From Planctomycetota bacterium (GTDB lineage Bacteria > Planctomycetota > UBA1135 > GCA-002686595), in the NCBI GenBank assembly GCA_028823395.1, contig JAPKBO010000010.1, positions 1-37,603 of the forward strand: a DNA stretch of 37,603 nucleotides. The letters run 5' to 3'. A program made the position numbers and the translations under genes. Below, piece after piece: positions 15,396-24,497 of this stretch (the stretch's first letter is position 1; every line of letters starts with the position of its first letter). The notes beneath the pieces were generated by a model. That model had not been told where the DNA came from and ran no database searches. It saw nothing but the letters and a program-made list of their open reading frames with translations.

Positions 15396-18299
15396 ATGAT
15401 TTGGGACGATTTCACAGACAAGATATCCCTCACGGGGGAAAAGATCGGCCGCAGTCTCAAGTCCCTTTTCGGATCTGAGAACGAGCGCATGGTGCGCTCC
15501 ATGCAGCCGGTCATCGCTCAGATCAACGGACTTGAGTCTTGGGCGCAGGGGCTCGATCAGGAAGCCATGCAGGCTGAGATGGTGCGGCTCAAGGAGGCGA
15601 TCGCAGAGGGGGAGAGCACTCTTGATGAGGCGCTACCCCACGTCTTTGCCATGGTCCGCGAGGCCTCGGTGCGCACGCTCGGGCTGCGTCACTACGACGT
15701 TCAACTCGTGGGGGGCTATGTGCTCCACCAGGGCCGCATTGCCGAGATGATGACAGGCGAAGGCAAGACCCTCGTGGCGACCTTGGCTCTATCGCTCAAC
15801 ACCCTCGCCGGGCGGCCTGTCTACCTCGTCACGGTCAATGACTATCTGGCCAAGCGGGACGCACATTGGATGAGTCCCATCTACAACTATCTGGGTTTGA
15901 CGGTTGGAGCCATTCAGTCCGCGATGGATCCGCGCGATCGCAAGCCCGTCTACGCGTGCGACATCATCTACGCGACAAACAACGAGATGGGGTTCGACTA
16001 CCTGCGGGACAACATGAAGACCACGGTCGATGAACAGGTTCAGAGCGACCTGTATTATGTCATCGTGGACGAGGTGGACTCGATCCTGGTCGATGAGGCC
16101 CGGACTCCGCTGATCATCTCCGGTCCGGCGGAGGAGCACGTAGGCAAGTACATCCAGGCCGACCAGATCGTGCGCCAATTGACCATAGATGTGCACTACG
16201 AGGTCAAGGAGAAGGAGAAGAGCGCCTCGCTGACCGAGGCGGGTATCGAGGAGGCTGAGCGGCTTCTCGAAATTGAGTCCTTTTACGAGCCCGGGTTCGA
16301 GGACTGGCCGCACTACCTCGAGAACTCCATCCGTGCCTATGAGCTCTACACCAAGGATAAGGAGTACGTGGTTGAGCCCGCCGAGGATCGGCACACTGGC
16401 GAGCTCAGGCCCGAAGTCATTATCGTCGATGAGTTCACCGGTCGGAAGATGCAGGGCCGGCGTTGGTCGGACGGGCTCCATCAGGCGGTCGAGGTCAAGG
16501 AAGGGCTCGAACCCAAGAAAGAGTCCCAGACCCTGGCTACGATCACCTTCCAGAATTACTTCCGGATGTACGAGAAGCTGTCCGGCATGACCGGAACGGC
16601 GCTCACCGAGGCGGGTGAATTCCACAAGATTTACAACCTAGATGTGGTTTCGATTCCCACCAACCTGCCCATCGCGAGGGACGACGGCAACGACGTCGTC
16701 TATCGCACCGAGGATGAGAAGTGGAACGCCATCGTCGAAGAGATTGAGCGGTTGCACGAGAACGGGCAACCGGTCTTGGTTGGTACTGCATCCGTGGAGA
16801 ACTCCGAGCACGTCTCCAGCTTGCTGACGGGAGTGCAGATCAAGCATGAGGTGCTGAACGCCAAGAACCACGAGCGTGAAGCGCACATCATCGCCACCGC
16901 CGGTGAGGCACGCTCCGTAACCGTGGCCACCAACATGGCCGGCCGGGGAACAGACATCAAGCTGGGCGGCAACTTCGAATATCGCTTGGGGCTCGCCCTT
17001 GAGGAGCAGGGGCTGACGGAGGGCGAGGCAGACCAGCTAGAGCAGATCAATAAGATTCGCGAGGAGGTTCGCGAGCTGTGCGACGCTGACGAGGCCCAGG
17101 TGCTGGAGAGCGGCGGGTTGTATGTGCTCGGTACTGAGCGGCATGAGGCACGCCGGATCGACAACCAGTTGCGCGGTCGTACTGGGCGCCAGGGCGACGT
17201 AGGCGCAAGCCGCTTCTTTCTAAGCCTGCAAGATCCGTTGATGCGCATCTTCTACCGCGACTGGGTGACCAACGCGATGGAGAAGCTGGGCATGAGCGAG
17301 GGGCAGGAGATCGAATCTGGCATGGTGAGCCGGGCGATTGCGCGCGCTCAGAAGAAGGTCGAGGACCGTAACTTCGAGGTGCGCAAGTCCCTGCTTGAGT
17401 ACGACGAGGTGATGAACCAGCAGCGCAAGACGATCTACACCGTGCGCCAGGACGTGCTTGAGAAGAAGGGTCTCAAGGACAAGATCCTGACCATGATCGG
17501 CAATGTGGTGGAGAACTCCTCGCGTGTTTACGCCGGCGACCCTGCCGGTTTCACTGAGTGGTGCCAGAAGACCTTCAACGTTGAGACTTCTGAGTCGGAA
17601 GCTGTGTCAGCGACGGATACCGAGAATCCGGTCTGCACCGCGGTTATTGAGCGTCTCAACGCGCGCTACGACGAGCGCGAGGCGGAGATGGGAGATGAAC
17701 TGACCCGGCGCGTGGAGCAATATCTGCTGCTCAACTCCATCGACTCCAAATGGAAGGACCACCTGCATGCCGTGGACTCTCTCAAGGCGGGCATCGGTCT
17801 GCGAGGCTATGGCCAGCAGGATCCCAAGGTGGCCTACAAGAAGGAGGGCACCGAGCTGTTCCACGAGAAGCTCCTGCCCGCAGTTGAGAACGAGGTGGCC
17901 AGTCTGATCCTTCGCATCCAGGCCCGGCGACCCGAGGAATCCCAGGGCGAGGGTGACGAGCAACCTCAAGAGGGAGGACTCATGCCGCGCGGCATGGTGC
18001 GTGCGGGCCAGGCTGTGCCAGGCGGTGGCCCCACGGCGCCGACTCCCGAACAGCTTGCGGCTCTGCGCCAGCGCATGCAGCAGCAAAATGCGCGCAGGGC
18101 CATGCGGCCGCAGGTACCTGCATCCAACGCCTTTGACGTGATGCGTCGTGGGCAGGGCGGGGCTGGCGGCGGGGGAAGTACCCAAGAAGCCTCACCGGCG
18201 CCCGCATCGGCGCCCACAGGGTTCGAGGGGACAGGACGCAATGATCCCTGCCCGTGCGGCAGCGGCAAGAAGTTCAAGAAGTGCCACGGAGCCGGGTGA
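15396..18299 (+). CDS. secA: Preprotein translocase ATPase SecA
   Basis: SecA is the motor ATPase that drives unfolded preproteins through SecYEG. The 967 residues fit the long form of the family. Features in order are: Walker A TGEGKT at 120-125, YLVTVNDYLAKRDA, the DEAD-type VDEVDSILVDEARTPLIISGP, the preprotein cross-linking region, GRWSDGLHQAVEVKEG, the second nucleotide-binding fold (TNMAGRGTDIKLGG and RIDNQLRGRTGRQGD) and the helical scaffold/wing domain (SLLEYDEVMNQQRKTIY). A variable Gly/Pro/Gln-rich linker ends in the zinc-binding SEC-C motif GRNDPCPCGSGKKFKKCHG, which binds SecB or the ribosome in other species. waaA follows after 22 nt. Confidence 0.99.
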   Translation: MIWDDFTDKISLTGEKIGRSLKSLFGSENERMVRSMQPVIAQINGLESWAQGLDQEAMQAEMVRLKEAIAEGESTLDEALPHVFAMVREASVRTLGLRHYDVQLVGGYVLHQGRIAEMMTGEGKTLVATLALSLNTLAGRPVYLVTVNDYLAKRDAHWMSPIYNYLGLTVGAIQSAMDPRDRKPVYACDIIYATNNEMGFDYLRDNMKTTVDEQVQSDLYYVIVDEVDSILVDEARTPLIISGPAEEHVGKYIQADQIVRQLTIDVHYEVKEKEKSASLTEAGIEEAERLLEIESFYEPGFEDWPHYLENSIRAYELYTKDKEYVVEPAEDRHTGELRPEVIIVDEFTGRKMQGRRWSDGLHQAVEVKEGLEPKKESQTLATITFQNYFRMYEKLSGMTGTALTEAGEFHKIYNLDVVSIPTNLPIARDDGNDVVYRTEDEKWNAIVEEIERLHENGQPVLVGTASVENSEHVSSLLTGVQIKHEVLNAKNHEREAHIIATAGEARSVTVATNMAGRGTDIKLGGNFEYRLGLALEEQGLTEGEADQLEQINKIREEVRELCDADEAQVLESGGLYVLGTERHEARRIDNQLRGRTGRQGDVGASRFFLSLQDPLMRIFYRDWVTNAMEKLGMSEGQEIESGMVSRAIARAQKKVEDRNFEVRKSLLEYDEVMNQQRKTIYTVRQDVLEKKGLKDKILTMIGNVVENSSRVYAGDPAGFTEWCQKTFNVETSESEAVSATDTENPVCTAVIERLNARYDEREAEMGDELTRRVEQYLLLNSIDSKWKDHLHAVDSLKAGIGLRGYGQQDPKVAYKKEGTELFHEKLLPAVENEVASLILRIQARRPEESQGEGDEQPQEGGLMPRGMVRAGQAVPGGGPTAPTPEQLAALRQRMQQQNARRAMRPQVPASNAFDVMRRGQGGAGGGGSTQEASPAPASAPTGFEGTGRNDPCPCGSGKKFKKCHGAG

Positions 18300-18321
18300 G
18301 TCCCGAGGCGGGTAGCCAGCC

Positions 18322-19659
18322 ATGACGGTGAGCGCGCCCCTAGGTCCTGATCCCCACGCGGGGCTTCGTATTACACTTCTCTATTGGGTGTATGACATGC
18401 TCTGGACTGTGGCCCTGCTTCTTACGAGTCCCTGGTGGATCGTGCGAAGCCTCATGCATGCGCCTACCTGGCGTATGGTGCGAGGGAGGCTGACCCTGAA
18501 TTTGAAGCACTTGGCGCCCACGACAGGTATGCCGCGGATTCTCGTGCACGGGGTGTCGGTGGGGGAGGTCAAGGCGGCCAAGTCTTTGGTCGCGGAGCTC
18601 TCCAAGAGCTGTGAGGTCGTCGTGTCCAGCTCCACAAACACGGGCATGCTGGTGGCCCGTCAGTGCTATCCCGAATACAAAGTCGTGCGCTTCCCTGTGG
18701 ACCACATGTGGTCGGTGGCGCGCTTTATGAACCGAGTGCAGCCCTCCTGCGTCGTTCTCATGGAGTTGGAAATCTGGCCCAACTTCTTGCGCAAAGCCAA
18801 TCGTCTAGAGGTTCCCGTGGCCATCGTGAGTGGGCGTATCACGCCCTCCAGCCATACCAGCTACCAGCGCTTTGGGACAACGCTACCTCAGTTCCATCGC
18901 ATCACCGTGTTCGCGGTTCAGGACGAGGAGCATGCCCGGCGGTTCGCCGATCTGGCCGGCTCCCGCGAGCGTGTCGTGATCACGGGTAACGTAAAAATCG
19001 ACGGGCTGGATACAAGCCCGGTGGTTGACAGTCACTCGCTGGATGAACTGCGTCACTTTGTCGGAGGGGAGCCGGGCCAGTCCGTGCTTGTTGCGGGGTC
19101 AACCCACGACCCCGAGGAGGGGCTCGTTGCAAAGGCCTTTCGTCAGGCTGACCCCGGCGCCCGCATGATCTTGGTCCCCCGCCATCCCGAGCGTGGTCGA
19201 GCGGTCCTCTCGGACCTTGCGGCTCTGGGTTTGGGTGCTCAACTCCTGACGGAGCTACGGGCAGGGCGCGAGGTGTTGGATAAGACCCAGGCCTTGATCG
19301 TCGATACCATCGGCGAGTTGGAAGGCATCTACAGTCTTGCGGACGTGGTCTTTGTAGGGGGCAGTCTCGTGCCCCATGGGGGGCAGAACATGCTGGAGCC
19401 TGCCGCCCTCGGCAGAGTCGTCCTCCACGGGCCCCATGTGGACAACTTTACCCAGGAGGCTGGGCTTCTGGAGAAGGCGGGCGGTAGCCGAATCGTGCGG
19501 GACTCAGCGCACCTCGCAGAGGTTCTGGAGGAGCTGCTCAGTGACGAAGCGCAGCGAAAACTCATGGGGCAGGCTGGCCGGGAGGCCGTAGAGGCACAGA
19601 AGGGGGCTACGGCCCGGAGCTTGAGAGTCCTGGCGGACCGTTGCGGGCTCAAGCTCTAG
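18322..19659 (+). CDS. waaA: 3-deoxy-D-manno-octulosonic acid (Kdo) transferase
   Basis: WaaA (KdtA, family GT30) adds Kdo from CMP-Kdo to lipid A precursors at the cytoplasmic face of the inner membrane. It implies an LPS-type outer membrane. An N-terminal membrane anchor lies at about residues 15-45 (ITLLYWVYDMLWTVALLLTSPWWIV). The acceptor-side motif is HGVSVGEVKAAKSLVAEL. The next blocks are VVSSSTNTG, MELEIWPNFL, the C-terminal Rossmann half with VLVAGSTHDPEEGLV, ILVPRHPER and DTIGELEGIYSLADVVFVGGSLVPHGGQNMLEPAALG. The last of these is the strongest family signature. The length of 445 residues is normal for a GT30 enzyme. It lies 22 nt downstream of secA and is probably in the same transcript. 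Confidence 0.96.
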   Translation: MTVSAPLGPDPHAGLRITLLYWVYDMLWTVALLLTSPWWIVRSLMHAPTWRMVRGRLTLNLKHLAPTTGMPRILVHGVSVGEVKAAKSLVAELSKSCEVVVSSSTNTGMLVARQCYPEYKVVRFPVDHMWSVARFMNRVQPSCVVLMELEIWPNFLRKANRLEVPVAIVSGRITPSSHTSYQRFGTTLPQFHRITVFAVQDEEHARRFADLAGSRERVVITGNVKIDGLDTSPVVDSHSLDELRHFVGGEPGQSVLVAGSTHDPEEGLVAKAFRQADPGARMILVPRHPERGRAVLSDLAALGLGAQLLTELRAGREVLDKTQALIVDTIGELEGIYSLADVVFVGGSLVPHGGQNMLEPAALGRVVLHGPHVDNFTQEAGLLEKAGGSRIVRDSAHLAEVLEELLSDEAQRKLMGQAGREAVEAQKGATARSLRVLADRCGLKL

Positions 19660-19669
19660 CTAGCACCTA

Positions 19670-19709
19670 CCCCGGCTGGAGAAGCATGAGTTGCGAGGGC
19701 TCCAGGGGG
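19670..19709 (+). terminator. Interrupted stem-loop downstream of waaA
   Basis: CCCC and CTGGAG (19670-19681, with a GG bulge) can pair with CTCCAG and GGGG (19700-19709) around an 18-nt loop. It begins 11 nt after the waaA stop. There is no T-tract, so it is only a weak terminator candidate. Confidence 0.25.
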
Positions 19710-19832
19710 CCCGGGGGAGGGTATGATGGCATGCCACTTTCGCGCCCGTTGCGGCCATCCCTGTCCATCCCCCCCGACTCCACCTTGCGGGACTCATGTC
19801 TCAAGAGGAGATTGTCGATAGGGTCGAAGTTC

Positions 19833-19871
19833 GGCCCCTCTCTGGCCCCTCCCTGGCCCCTCCCTGGGGCC
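19833..19871 (+). repeat. Three 11-bp direct repeats ending in a hairpin, metK leader
   Basis: The unit GGCCCCTCYCT occurs three times in tandem (19833-19843, 19844-19854, 19855-19865). The last copy followed by GGGGCC can fold into a perfect 6-bp stem (19855-19860 with 19866-19871). It sits 37 nt before the metK ATG. The surrounding 249-nt gap (19660-19908) holds no ORF I would call and no recognisable SAM riboswitch consensus. A TATGAT at 19722-19727 could be a -10 box but has no partner at the right distance. Confidence 0.55.
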
Positions 19872-19908
19872 TCCATCCACCGCCATCCAAGCCCAACCCC
19901 CTTCTCTC

Positions 19909-21096
19909 ATGGCCCGCACCCTCTTCACCTCTGAATCCGTCTCGATGGGACACCCCGACAAGGTGGCCGACCAGATATCAGACGCCATTCTAGACGCCAT
20001 TCTTGCCGGCGATTCCACAAGCCGCGTCGCATGCGAAACCATGGTGACTACAGGTCTGTGCGTGATAGCTGGCGAAATCACGACTCGGTCCGTCGTGAAC
20101 TACCAGGAGATCGCGCGTGAGACAATCAAGCGCATCGGCTACGACAACGACGACTACGGGATCAATGGCGATACTTGCGCGGTGATGGTCACCCTCGACA
20201 AGCAGTCGCCGGATATCAGCCAGGGTGTCTCCGTTGGGGAGGGCCTGCACAAGGAACAAGGTGCCGGCGACCAGGGACTTATGTTCGGTTATGCCTGCGA
20301 CGAAACCGAGACGCTGATGCCTTTCCCCATCCACTACTCACACCGCCTGGTGGAGAAGTTGGCCGAACTGCGTCAGAGTGGTGCGCTGCCTTGGTTGCGC
20401 CCCGACAGCAAGAGTCAGGTGACGGTGGAGTACGAGGACGGTCGTCCGGTTCGCGTGCACACGGTAGTCATCTCGACCCAGCACGATCCGAGCGTGAACG
20501 GCAAGGATGATGAGCAGGACGTGCTCTTGGAGATTCGCAACACTCTCATCGAGGAGTGTGTCAAGGCGGTCATTCCCGCAGAGTTCCTCGACGACGAGAC
20601 CATCTACCACATCAACCCCACCGGCAAGTTCGTTCTGGGCGGGCCTCATGGGGACTGCGGCCTGACCGGCCGTAAGATTATCGTGGACACCTATGGCGGC
20701 ATGGGCCGGCACGGGGGCGGCGCCTTCTCCGGCAAGGATCCCTCCAAGGTGGACCGCAGCGCAGCTTACGCTGCCCGCTGGGTGGCCAAGAATGTCGTCG
20801 CCGCTGGATTGGCGACCCGTTGCGAGGTTCAACTCTCCTACGCCATCGGCGTACCCAAGCCCCTGTCCGTTCTGGTGGACACCTTCGGTACCGCGACCGT
20901 GGACGAGGCGGCTATCTCCAAGGCCGTGGATGTGGTCTTTGACCTGTCGCCTGCCGGCATCATCGAGGCCCTTGACCTGCGCCGCCCGATCTTCGAGGCC
21001 ACGGCCTATCACGGCCACTTCGGGCGCGATGGGTTCAGTTGGGAGACGACGGACAAGGCTGCGGAGCTGAGGGCGGCCCTCGGGGATACGGTCTAG
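19909..21096 (+). CDS. metK: S-adenosylmethionine synthase
   Basis: MetK makes S-adenosylmethionine from methionine and ATP. The protein is 395 residues, with all signature blocks: [26 protein letters not shown] (the HPDK loop), [16 protein letters not shown], a Lys/Asp-rich central region, [29 protein letters not shown] and the P-loop-like [23 protein letters not shown]. The ATG at 19909 gives the standard N-terminus. The leader contains tandem 11-bp repeats. A SAM-consuming hydrolase is encoded 14 kb downstream, though the two are not linked in one operon. Confidence 0.99.
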   Translation: MARTLFTSESVSMGHPDKVADQISDAILDAILAGDSTSRVACETMVTTGLCVIAGEITTRSVVNYQEIARETIKRIGYDNDDYGINGDTCAVMVTLDKQSPDISQGVSVGEGLHKEQGAGDQGLMFGYACDETETLMPFPIHYSHRLVEKLAELRQSGALPWLRPDSKSQVTVEYEDGRPVRVHTVVISTQHDPSVNGKDDEQDVLLEIRNTLIEECVKAVIPAEFLDDETIYHINPTGKFVLGGPHGDCGLTGRKIIVDTYGGMGRHGGGAFSGKDPSKVDRSAAYAARWVAKNVVAAGLATRCEVQLSYAIGVPKPLSVLVDTFGTATVDEAAISKAVDVVFDLSPAGIIEALDLRRPIFEATAYHGHFGRDGFSWETTDKAAELRAALGDTV

Positions 21097-21254
21097 ATCC
21101 GGGCCCTAGGGCCGTCAGGGAGGTTCTTCGTGTCCAGGGGGGAGGTCCTCGCCCACAGGCTGGAGTCCTGCACCTACAAGATCCCTGCGTGACTGGCGCG
21201 GCCCGCTGGGGTACAACCTGCCCGTCCGGTCCTCTTCTCTCCACCCGCTCGCCC

Positions 21255-21941
21255 ATGCTGCAACCTCCCCAGTTCCTCGCTTCCAATCTGGCCCAAGGCA
21301 TCCGGGCACCGGGCCGTCGCTCGGGATTCACCCTGATCGAGTTGCTGGCCGTGATCCTGATCATCGGGATCCTGGCTACGTTCTTGATCCCGAAGATCCC
21401 GTTCATCCAGGAGCGTGCTTACATCACCGCTTGCCGGGCCAACCTGGGCGAGATTGGTAAAGGCCTCTTGGCCTACCAGAGTCGATTTGACGGGATGCCC
21501 AGGGAGGGCGGTGCCAAGTTCTTCTGCGTGCTTATCAAGCAGGACCTGATCTGGGAGAACACCCCCAAGTCAGCTCGTGGGTTGACTTGTCCCGGGGTGG
21601 ACTACAACGCGCTGCCCGGCCTGCAGGGCCTTGAAGAGGAACAGTGGTATGCGGACTACGACAGCGTGGACGGCACCTACACTGCTTACGCTGGTCGCGA
21701 TGTCAAGGAGTACGGCTTCCGGCGCAAGGTGCTGAGTGGCAAGCAAGTGCTCGTCGCCGATGACAACGATCCCGAGAACAACCACAAGAGCACAACCCTG
21801 GCCCTGATGGGGGACTGGACCGTACGCGAGTACGATATGGCCACCCTGAAGGACAAGAAGATGATCGACGTGGAGGAGGAGGTGCTCCTCGTGGGCCCCG
21901 AGTCTCCGGTGGAAGAGCTACAGAAACTGTCTCTGGATTAG
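21255..21941 (+). CDS. Type II secretion/pilin-like prepilin (pseudopilin)
   Basis: The protein of 228 residues begins with a 24-residue basic leader ending in RRSG. The class III signal FTLIELLAVILIIGILATFLIP follows, with Glu29 at position +5 after the predicted cleavage at Gly24. The mature part is mostly hydrophilic, with two Cys residues (FFCVLIKQ, LTCPGVDY) and DDNDPENNHKSTTLALMGDW. That last stretch resembles the C-terminal region of planctomycete-type pseudopilins. The frame extends upstream to 21039 inside metK, but only the ATG at 21255 gives a sensible leader. No other secretion or pilus genes are nearby, so it is an orphan minor pseudopilin or a surface protein using that signal. 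Confidence 0.85.
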   Translation: MLQPPQFLASNLAQGIRAPGRRSGFTLIELLAVILIIGILATFLIPKIPFIQERAYITACRANLGEIGKGLLAYQSRFDGMPREGGAKFFCVLIKQDLIWENTPKSARGLTCPGVDYNALPGLQGLEEEQWYADYDSVDGTYTAYAGRDVKEYGFRRKVLSGKQVLVADDNDPENNHKSTTLALMGDWTVREYDMATLKDKKMIDVEEEVLLVGPESPVEELQKLSLD

Positions 21942-21991
21942 CCCACCATGTCTTCCGTAGCAGCGCGAAACTGCGTGCCAGAAGAGTCTCG

Positions 21992-22011
21992 GCCAGGAGT
22001 TCAGACCTGGC
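21992..22011 (+). terminator. 6-bp stem-loop between the prepilin and UbiA genes
   Basis: GCCAGG (21992-21997) and CCTGGC (22006-22011) pair perfectly across the 8-nt loop AGTTCAGA, in the 130-nt gap between these genes. It is short and lacks a T-run, so any terminator or leader role is tentative. Confidence 0.22.
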
Positions 22012-22071
22012 TTCGAACGGACGATAGCATGCTCACGCACCCCGCCCGGGTCCGTAGATAACACACTCATC

Positions 22072-22998
22072 ATGCTCCCCCTAGCCATCCTGCGTGCCAT
22101 GCGACCCCACCAGTGGGTCAAGAACATCTTCGTGGGTGCCGCGTTGCTGTTCTCCTGGGCCCAGAGCGGAGAGCCCGACACCGCACACCTGACATCGGTC
22201 CTTCTTGCGATTGTGGCCTTCAGTTTGGGGGCCAGCGCGATCTACGTGATCAACGACATCATGGACGTGGAGAGCGATCGCGCACACCCGACCAAGTGCA
22301 AGCGTCCCATCGCGGCGGGCGAGATGTCCATCCCCATCGCGCTGGTGGTGAGTGTCGCGTCTGTTGTGGGTGCCTTGGCATTGGCGCTGAAGATCGCTCC
22401 AGATTCAGACCACAGAGTGGCCTGGGTCGTCCTCGCTTACATGCTCATGAACCTGCTCTACAGCGTAAAGCTGAAGCATGTCGTCATCATCGACGCCTTC
22501 ATCATTGCAGCCGGTTTCCTCATGCGCCTCGGGGCCGGAGCCGCGGCCGCAGACTTGCCCCTGTCCAGCTGGATCATCCTGTGCACGTTCTTTCTGGCAC
22601 TGTTCTTGGCCTTCTGCAAGCGCAAGGCGGAGATTGATCTGCTGGGTGAAAATCGCGGCGGTCACCGCAAGATCCTCTTGGAATACACACCTGTGTTTCT
22701 GGATCAGATCACCGTCGTCCTCGCCGCTTGCACCGTGATCACCTATGCGATGTGGACGGTCCAGGATCCTACGAATACGGCTGAGGCCGTGGACAAGGCT
22801 TGGCTAGGCGAGGCCCAAATGGTGCTCACCGTGCCGTTCGTGGTATTCGGTCTCTTCCGATATCTCCTGCTCGTGCAGACCCAGAAAGGTGGCGGCAGCC
22901 CGACACGCGTCCTTCTCGGTGGCGACCCTATTTTCGTGGCGAATTGCCTGGCTTACGTCGTGGCCGTGTTCGTGATCGCGAAGGGTTACCTGGCTTAG
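22072..22998 (+). CDS. UbiA-family prenyltransferase, decaprenyl-phosphate phosphoribosyltransferase-like
   Basis: This 308-residue integral membrane protein opens with RAMRPHQWVKNIFVGAALLF, typical of the UbiA branch that includes decaprenyl-phosphate 5-phosphoribosyltransferase (Rv3806c type). The first Mg/pyrophosphate motif is NDIMDVESDRAHPTKCKRPIAAGEMS (61-86). The second lies around YSVKLKHVVIIDAFIIAAGFLMRLGAGA. About eight or nine hydrophobic segments are visible. By family analogy it transfers a phosphoribosyl group to polyprenyl phosphate at the membrane, possibly to make an arabinose or ribose donor for envelope glycans. The substrate is not provable from sequence alone. Its TAG stop overlaps the TAA of the convergent HEAT lipoprotein gene; the two coding regions share 4 nt. 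Confidence 0.9.
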   Translation: MLPLAILRAMRPHQWVKNIFVGAALLFSWAQSGEPDTAHLTSVLLAIVAFSLGASAIYVINDIMDVESDRAHPTKCKRPIAAGEMSIPIALVVSVASVVGALALALKIAPDSDHRVAWVVLAYMLMNLLYSVKLKHVVIIDAFIIAAGFLMRLGAGAAAADLPLSSWIILCTFFLALFLAFCKRKAEIDLLGENRGGHRKILLEYTPVFLDQITVVLAACTVITYAMWTVQDPTNTAEAVDKAWLGEAQMVLTVPFVVFGLFRYLLLVQTQKGGGSPTRVLLGGDPIFVANCLAYVVAVFVIAKGYLA

Positions 22999-24497
22999 TC
23001 GCCCGTAGCCTGCAGAATTTCTGGGAGGAGACCTGGGAGGAGTTGCGAGAGAAGTTGGCTGCGGTCACCGAACCTCTGTCGCACTTGATCCAGGGAGGGG
23101 ATCACCCCCGGAGGACCCGCTGCGGCGCGCCACGCTTCAAGAGCCGCGCCAAAACCCTTGCGCTCGGCCTGTGAATTGCGCCAGAGCCAGGTCTCCAGGG
23201 CCAGCTCCGCGCCTTCTCCATCGGCGAGGGGATCGGCCAGCTGCTGTCCCAGCCAGGGCGCTACCTCATCGCCCGCGTCTAGCAGCACCATGGCCGTCGC
23301 TGCGGCCAGGCAGAGGTCGGTGGGCTCTCTGTCGGGCTGGAAGGCTGCCCGCAGGCTGGGAAGCCCATCCGCCAGCCCAGTGCGTCCCAGGGCCCTGAGG
23401 GCCGCCACACGCAGCTCATGGGCCTGCCCGGGTGCGCTCATGGCGGCTAGGGCAGACACTGCCGGGGGATGGCCCACGCGGCCCAGGGCCTCGGCGGCTG
23501 CGGGGGCAAGGCGCGGGTCGGCCAAGGCGGCCAGCAGTGCGGGCCCGCTGGAGACGGCTCGCGGGCCCATGCGCTCCAGGACCTGGGCTGTGTGCAGGCG
23601 CACGTGGGCATCGGTATCTCCCAGGGCTGGTGCGATCTCCCGCGCCACCCATGGGCCCATGTTCGAGAGTACGTGGCGCGCATCGTCCACTCCGCGCAGC
23701 TGGAAGTGCTCCTCGGAGAGCTCGTTCACCAGCTTCCATACCTCGCGTCGCAGGCGCAGTGAGGGTGTGGGCTGGGGGAGCTCATCGGCGCGCTGGGAGG
23801 ACCACAACCCGGCGAGCTGGGTCGGCTCGACACCCGCACGTTCCGCCGCGGCCTGAAGGAGCTCGGTCGCCGTGGCGCGCTGGGTTTCATCTGCACCGCG
23901 CTGGGCTAGATCTTCCAGGGCGGCTAGGCCGGCATAGTTCTCGAAGTGCAGCAGGGCACGCCCCAGCCACAGAAACGTCCCCGGATCCTTCTCGTAGCGC
24001 AGGCGGCGTAACAGCCGGGGCAGGACCTGATCCTGACTCGTGTCGCCCAGGTACCAGGCGCACCAGCTTCGCATCCAGGGTTCGCTGGCCTGCTCGACCT
24101 GCCTCATCAAAATTTCTGCTGCGCGCGGGTGGTCGAGGGCTCCGAGGAGTTCGGCTGCTGCAAGGCGCAGGGCCGTTTCCCTCGCGCTGTCGGCCACGTG
24201 TTCACCAAGCCGGCCGATAGCTGCTGGTCCCACATCGGCGCGGATAGCTTCCAGTGGAATGGCGCGCAAAGCGCCCTTGGAGCTGGCCAACATGGTCACC
24301 AATCCGTCCACCTCTTCCATATCCTGGGCGTCCAATTCGAGCAGGATCTCGGGTGCGCCCAATTGTTGCGCCAGGTCGGCCAGGCGTTCGCTGACAACCG
24401 GGCCCAGCTTTGGGGCGGGGGAGGGTTTGGAGTCCGACTCGCCACCGCAACCGATGCAGACCAGTACGGACCCGGTGACCCAGGCGCGCAGGCTCAT
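22995..24497 (-). CDS. HEAT-repeat lipoprotein
   Basis: The protein of 500 residues starts with a short signal peptide ending in a weak lipobox (CIGC, Cys17), so it is likely a membrane-anchored lipoprotein. A Pro/Ser linker follows. Most of the rest is alpha-solenoid: repeated helical pairs such as RETALRLAAAELLGAL, DPGTFLWLGRALLHFE, HVRLHTAQVLERMG, RLAPAAAEALGRVG and ELRVAALRALGRTG. HEAT solenoids bind partner proteins, so a scaffold role is inferred. The start ATG overlaps the stop of the multihaem cytochrome gene by 4 nt, making it the fifth and last cistron of the ABC importer operon. Its 3' end overlaps the convergent prenyltransferase gene. Confidence 0.9.
   Translation of the reverse strand: MSLRAWVTGSVLVCIGCGGESDSKPSPAPKLGPVVSERLADLAQQLGAPEILLELDAQDMEEVDGLVTMLASSKGALRAIPLEAIRADVGPAAIGRLGEHVADSARETALRLAAAELLGALDHPRAAEILMRQVEQASEPWMRSWCAWYLGDTSQDQVLPRLLRRLRYEKDPGTFLWLGRALLHFENYAGLAALEDLAQRGADETQRATATELLQAAAERAGVEPTQLAGLWSSQRADELPQPTPSLRLRREVWKLVNELSEEHFQLRGVDDARHVLSNMGPWVAREIAPALGDTDAHVRLHTAQVLERMGPRAVSSGPALLAALADPRLAPAAAEALGRVGHPPAVSALAAMSAPGQAHELRVAALRALGRTGLADGLPSLRAAFQPDREPTDLCLAAATAMVLLDAGDEVAPWLGQQLADPLADGEGAELALETWLWRNSQAERKGFGAALEAWRAAAGPPGVIPSLDQVRQRFGDRSQLLSQLLPGLLPEILQATGD

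Noticed and set aside
19660-19908. SAM riboswitch upstream of metK
   Set aside because: I could not find the conserved core of SAM-I or related classes; only repeats and simple hairpins are visible. A covariance-model search would settle it.
22006-22025. TTCGAAC next to a short stem upstream of the UbiA gene, another possible tRNA T-arm
   Set aside because: The bases flanking the loop do not form a T-stem, and the neighbouring stem is a separate 6-bp hairpin.
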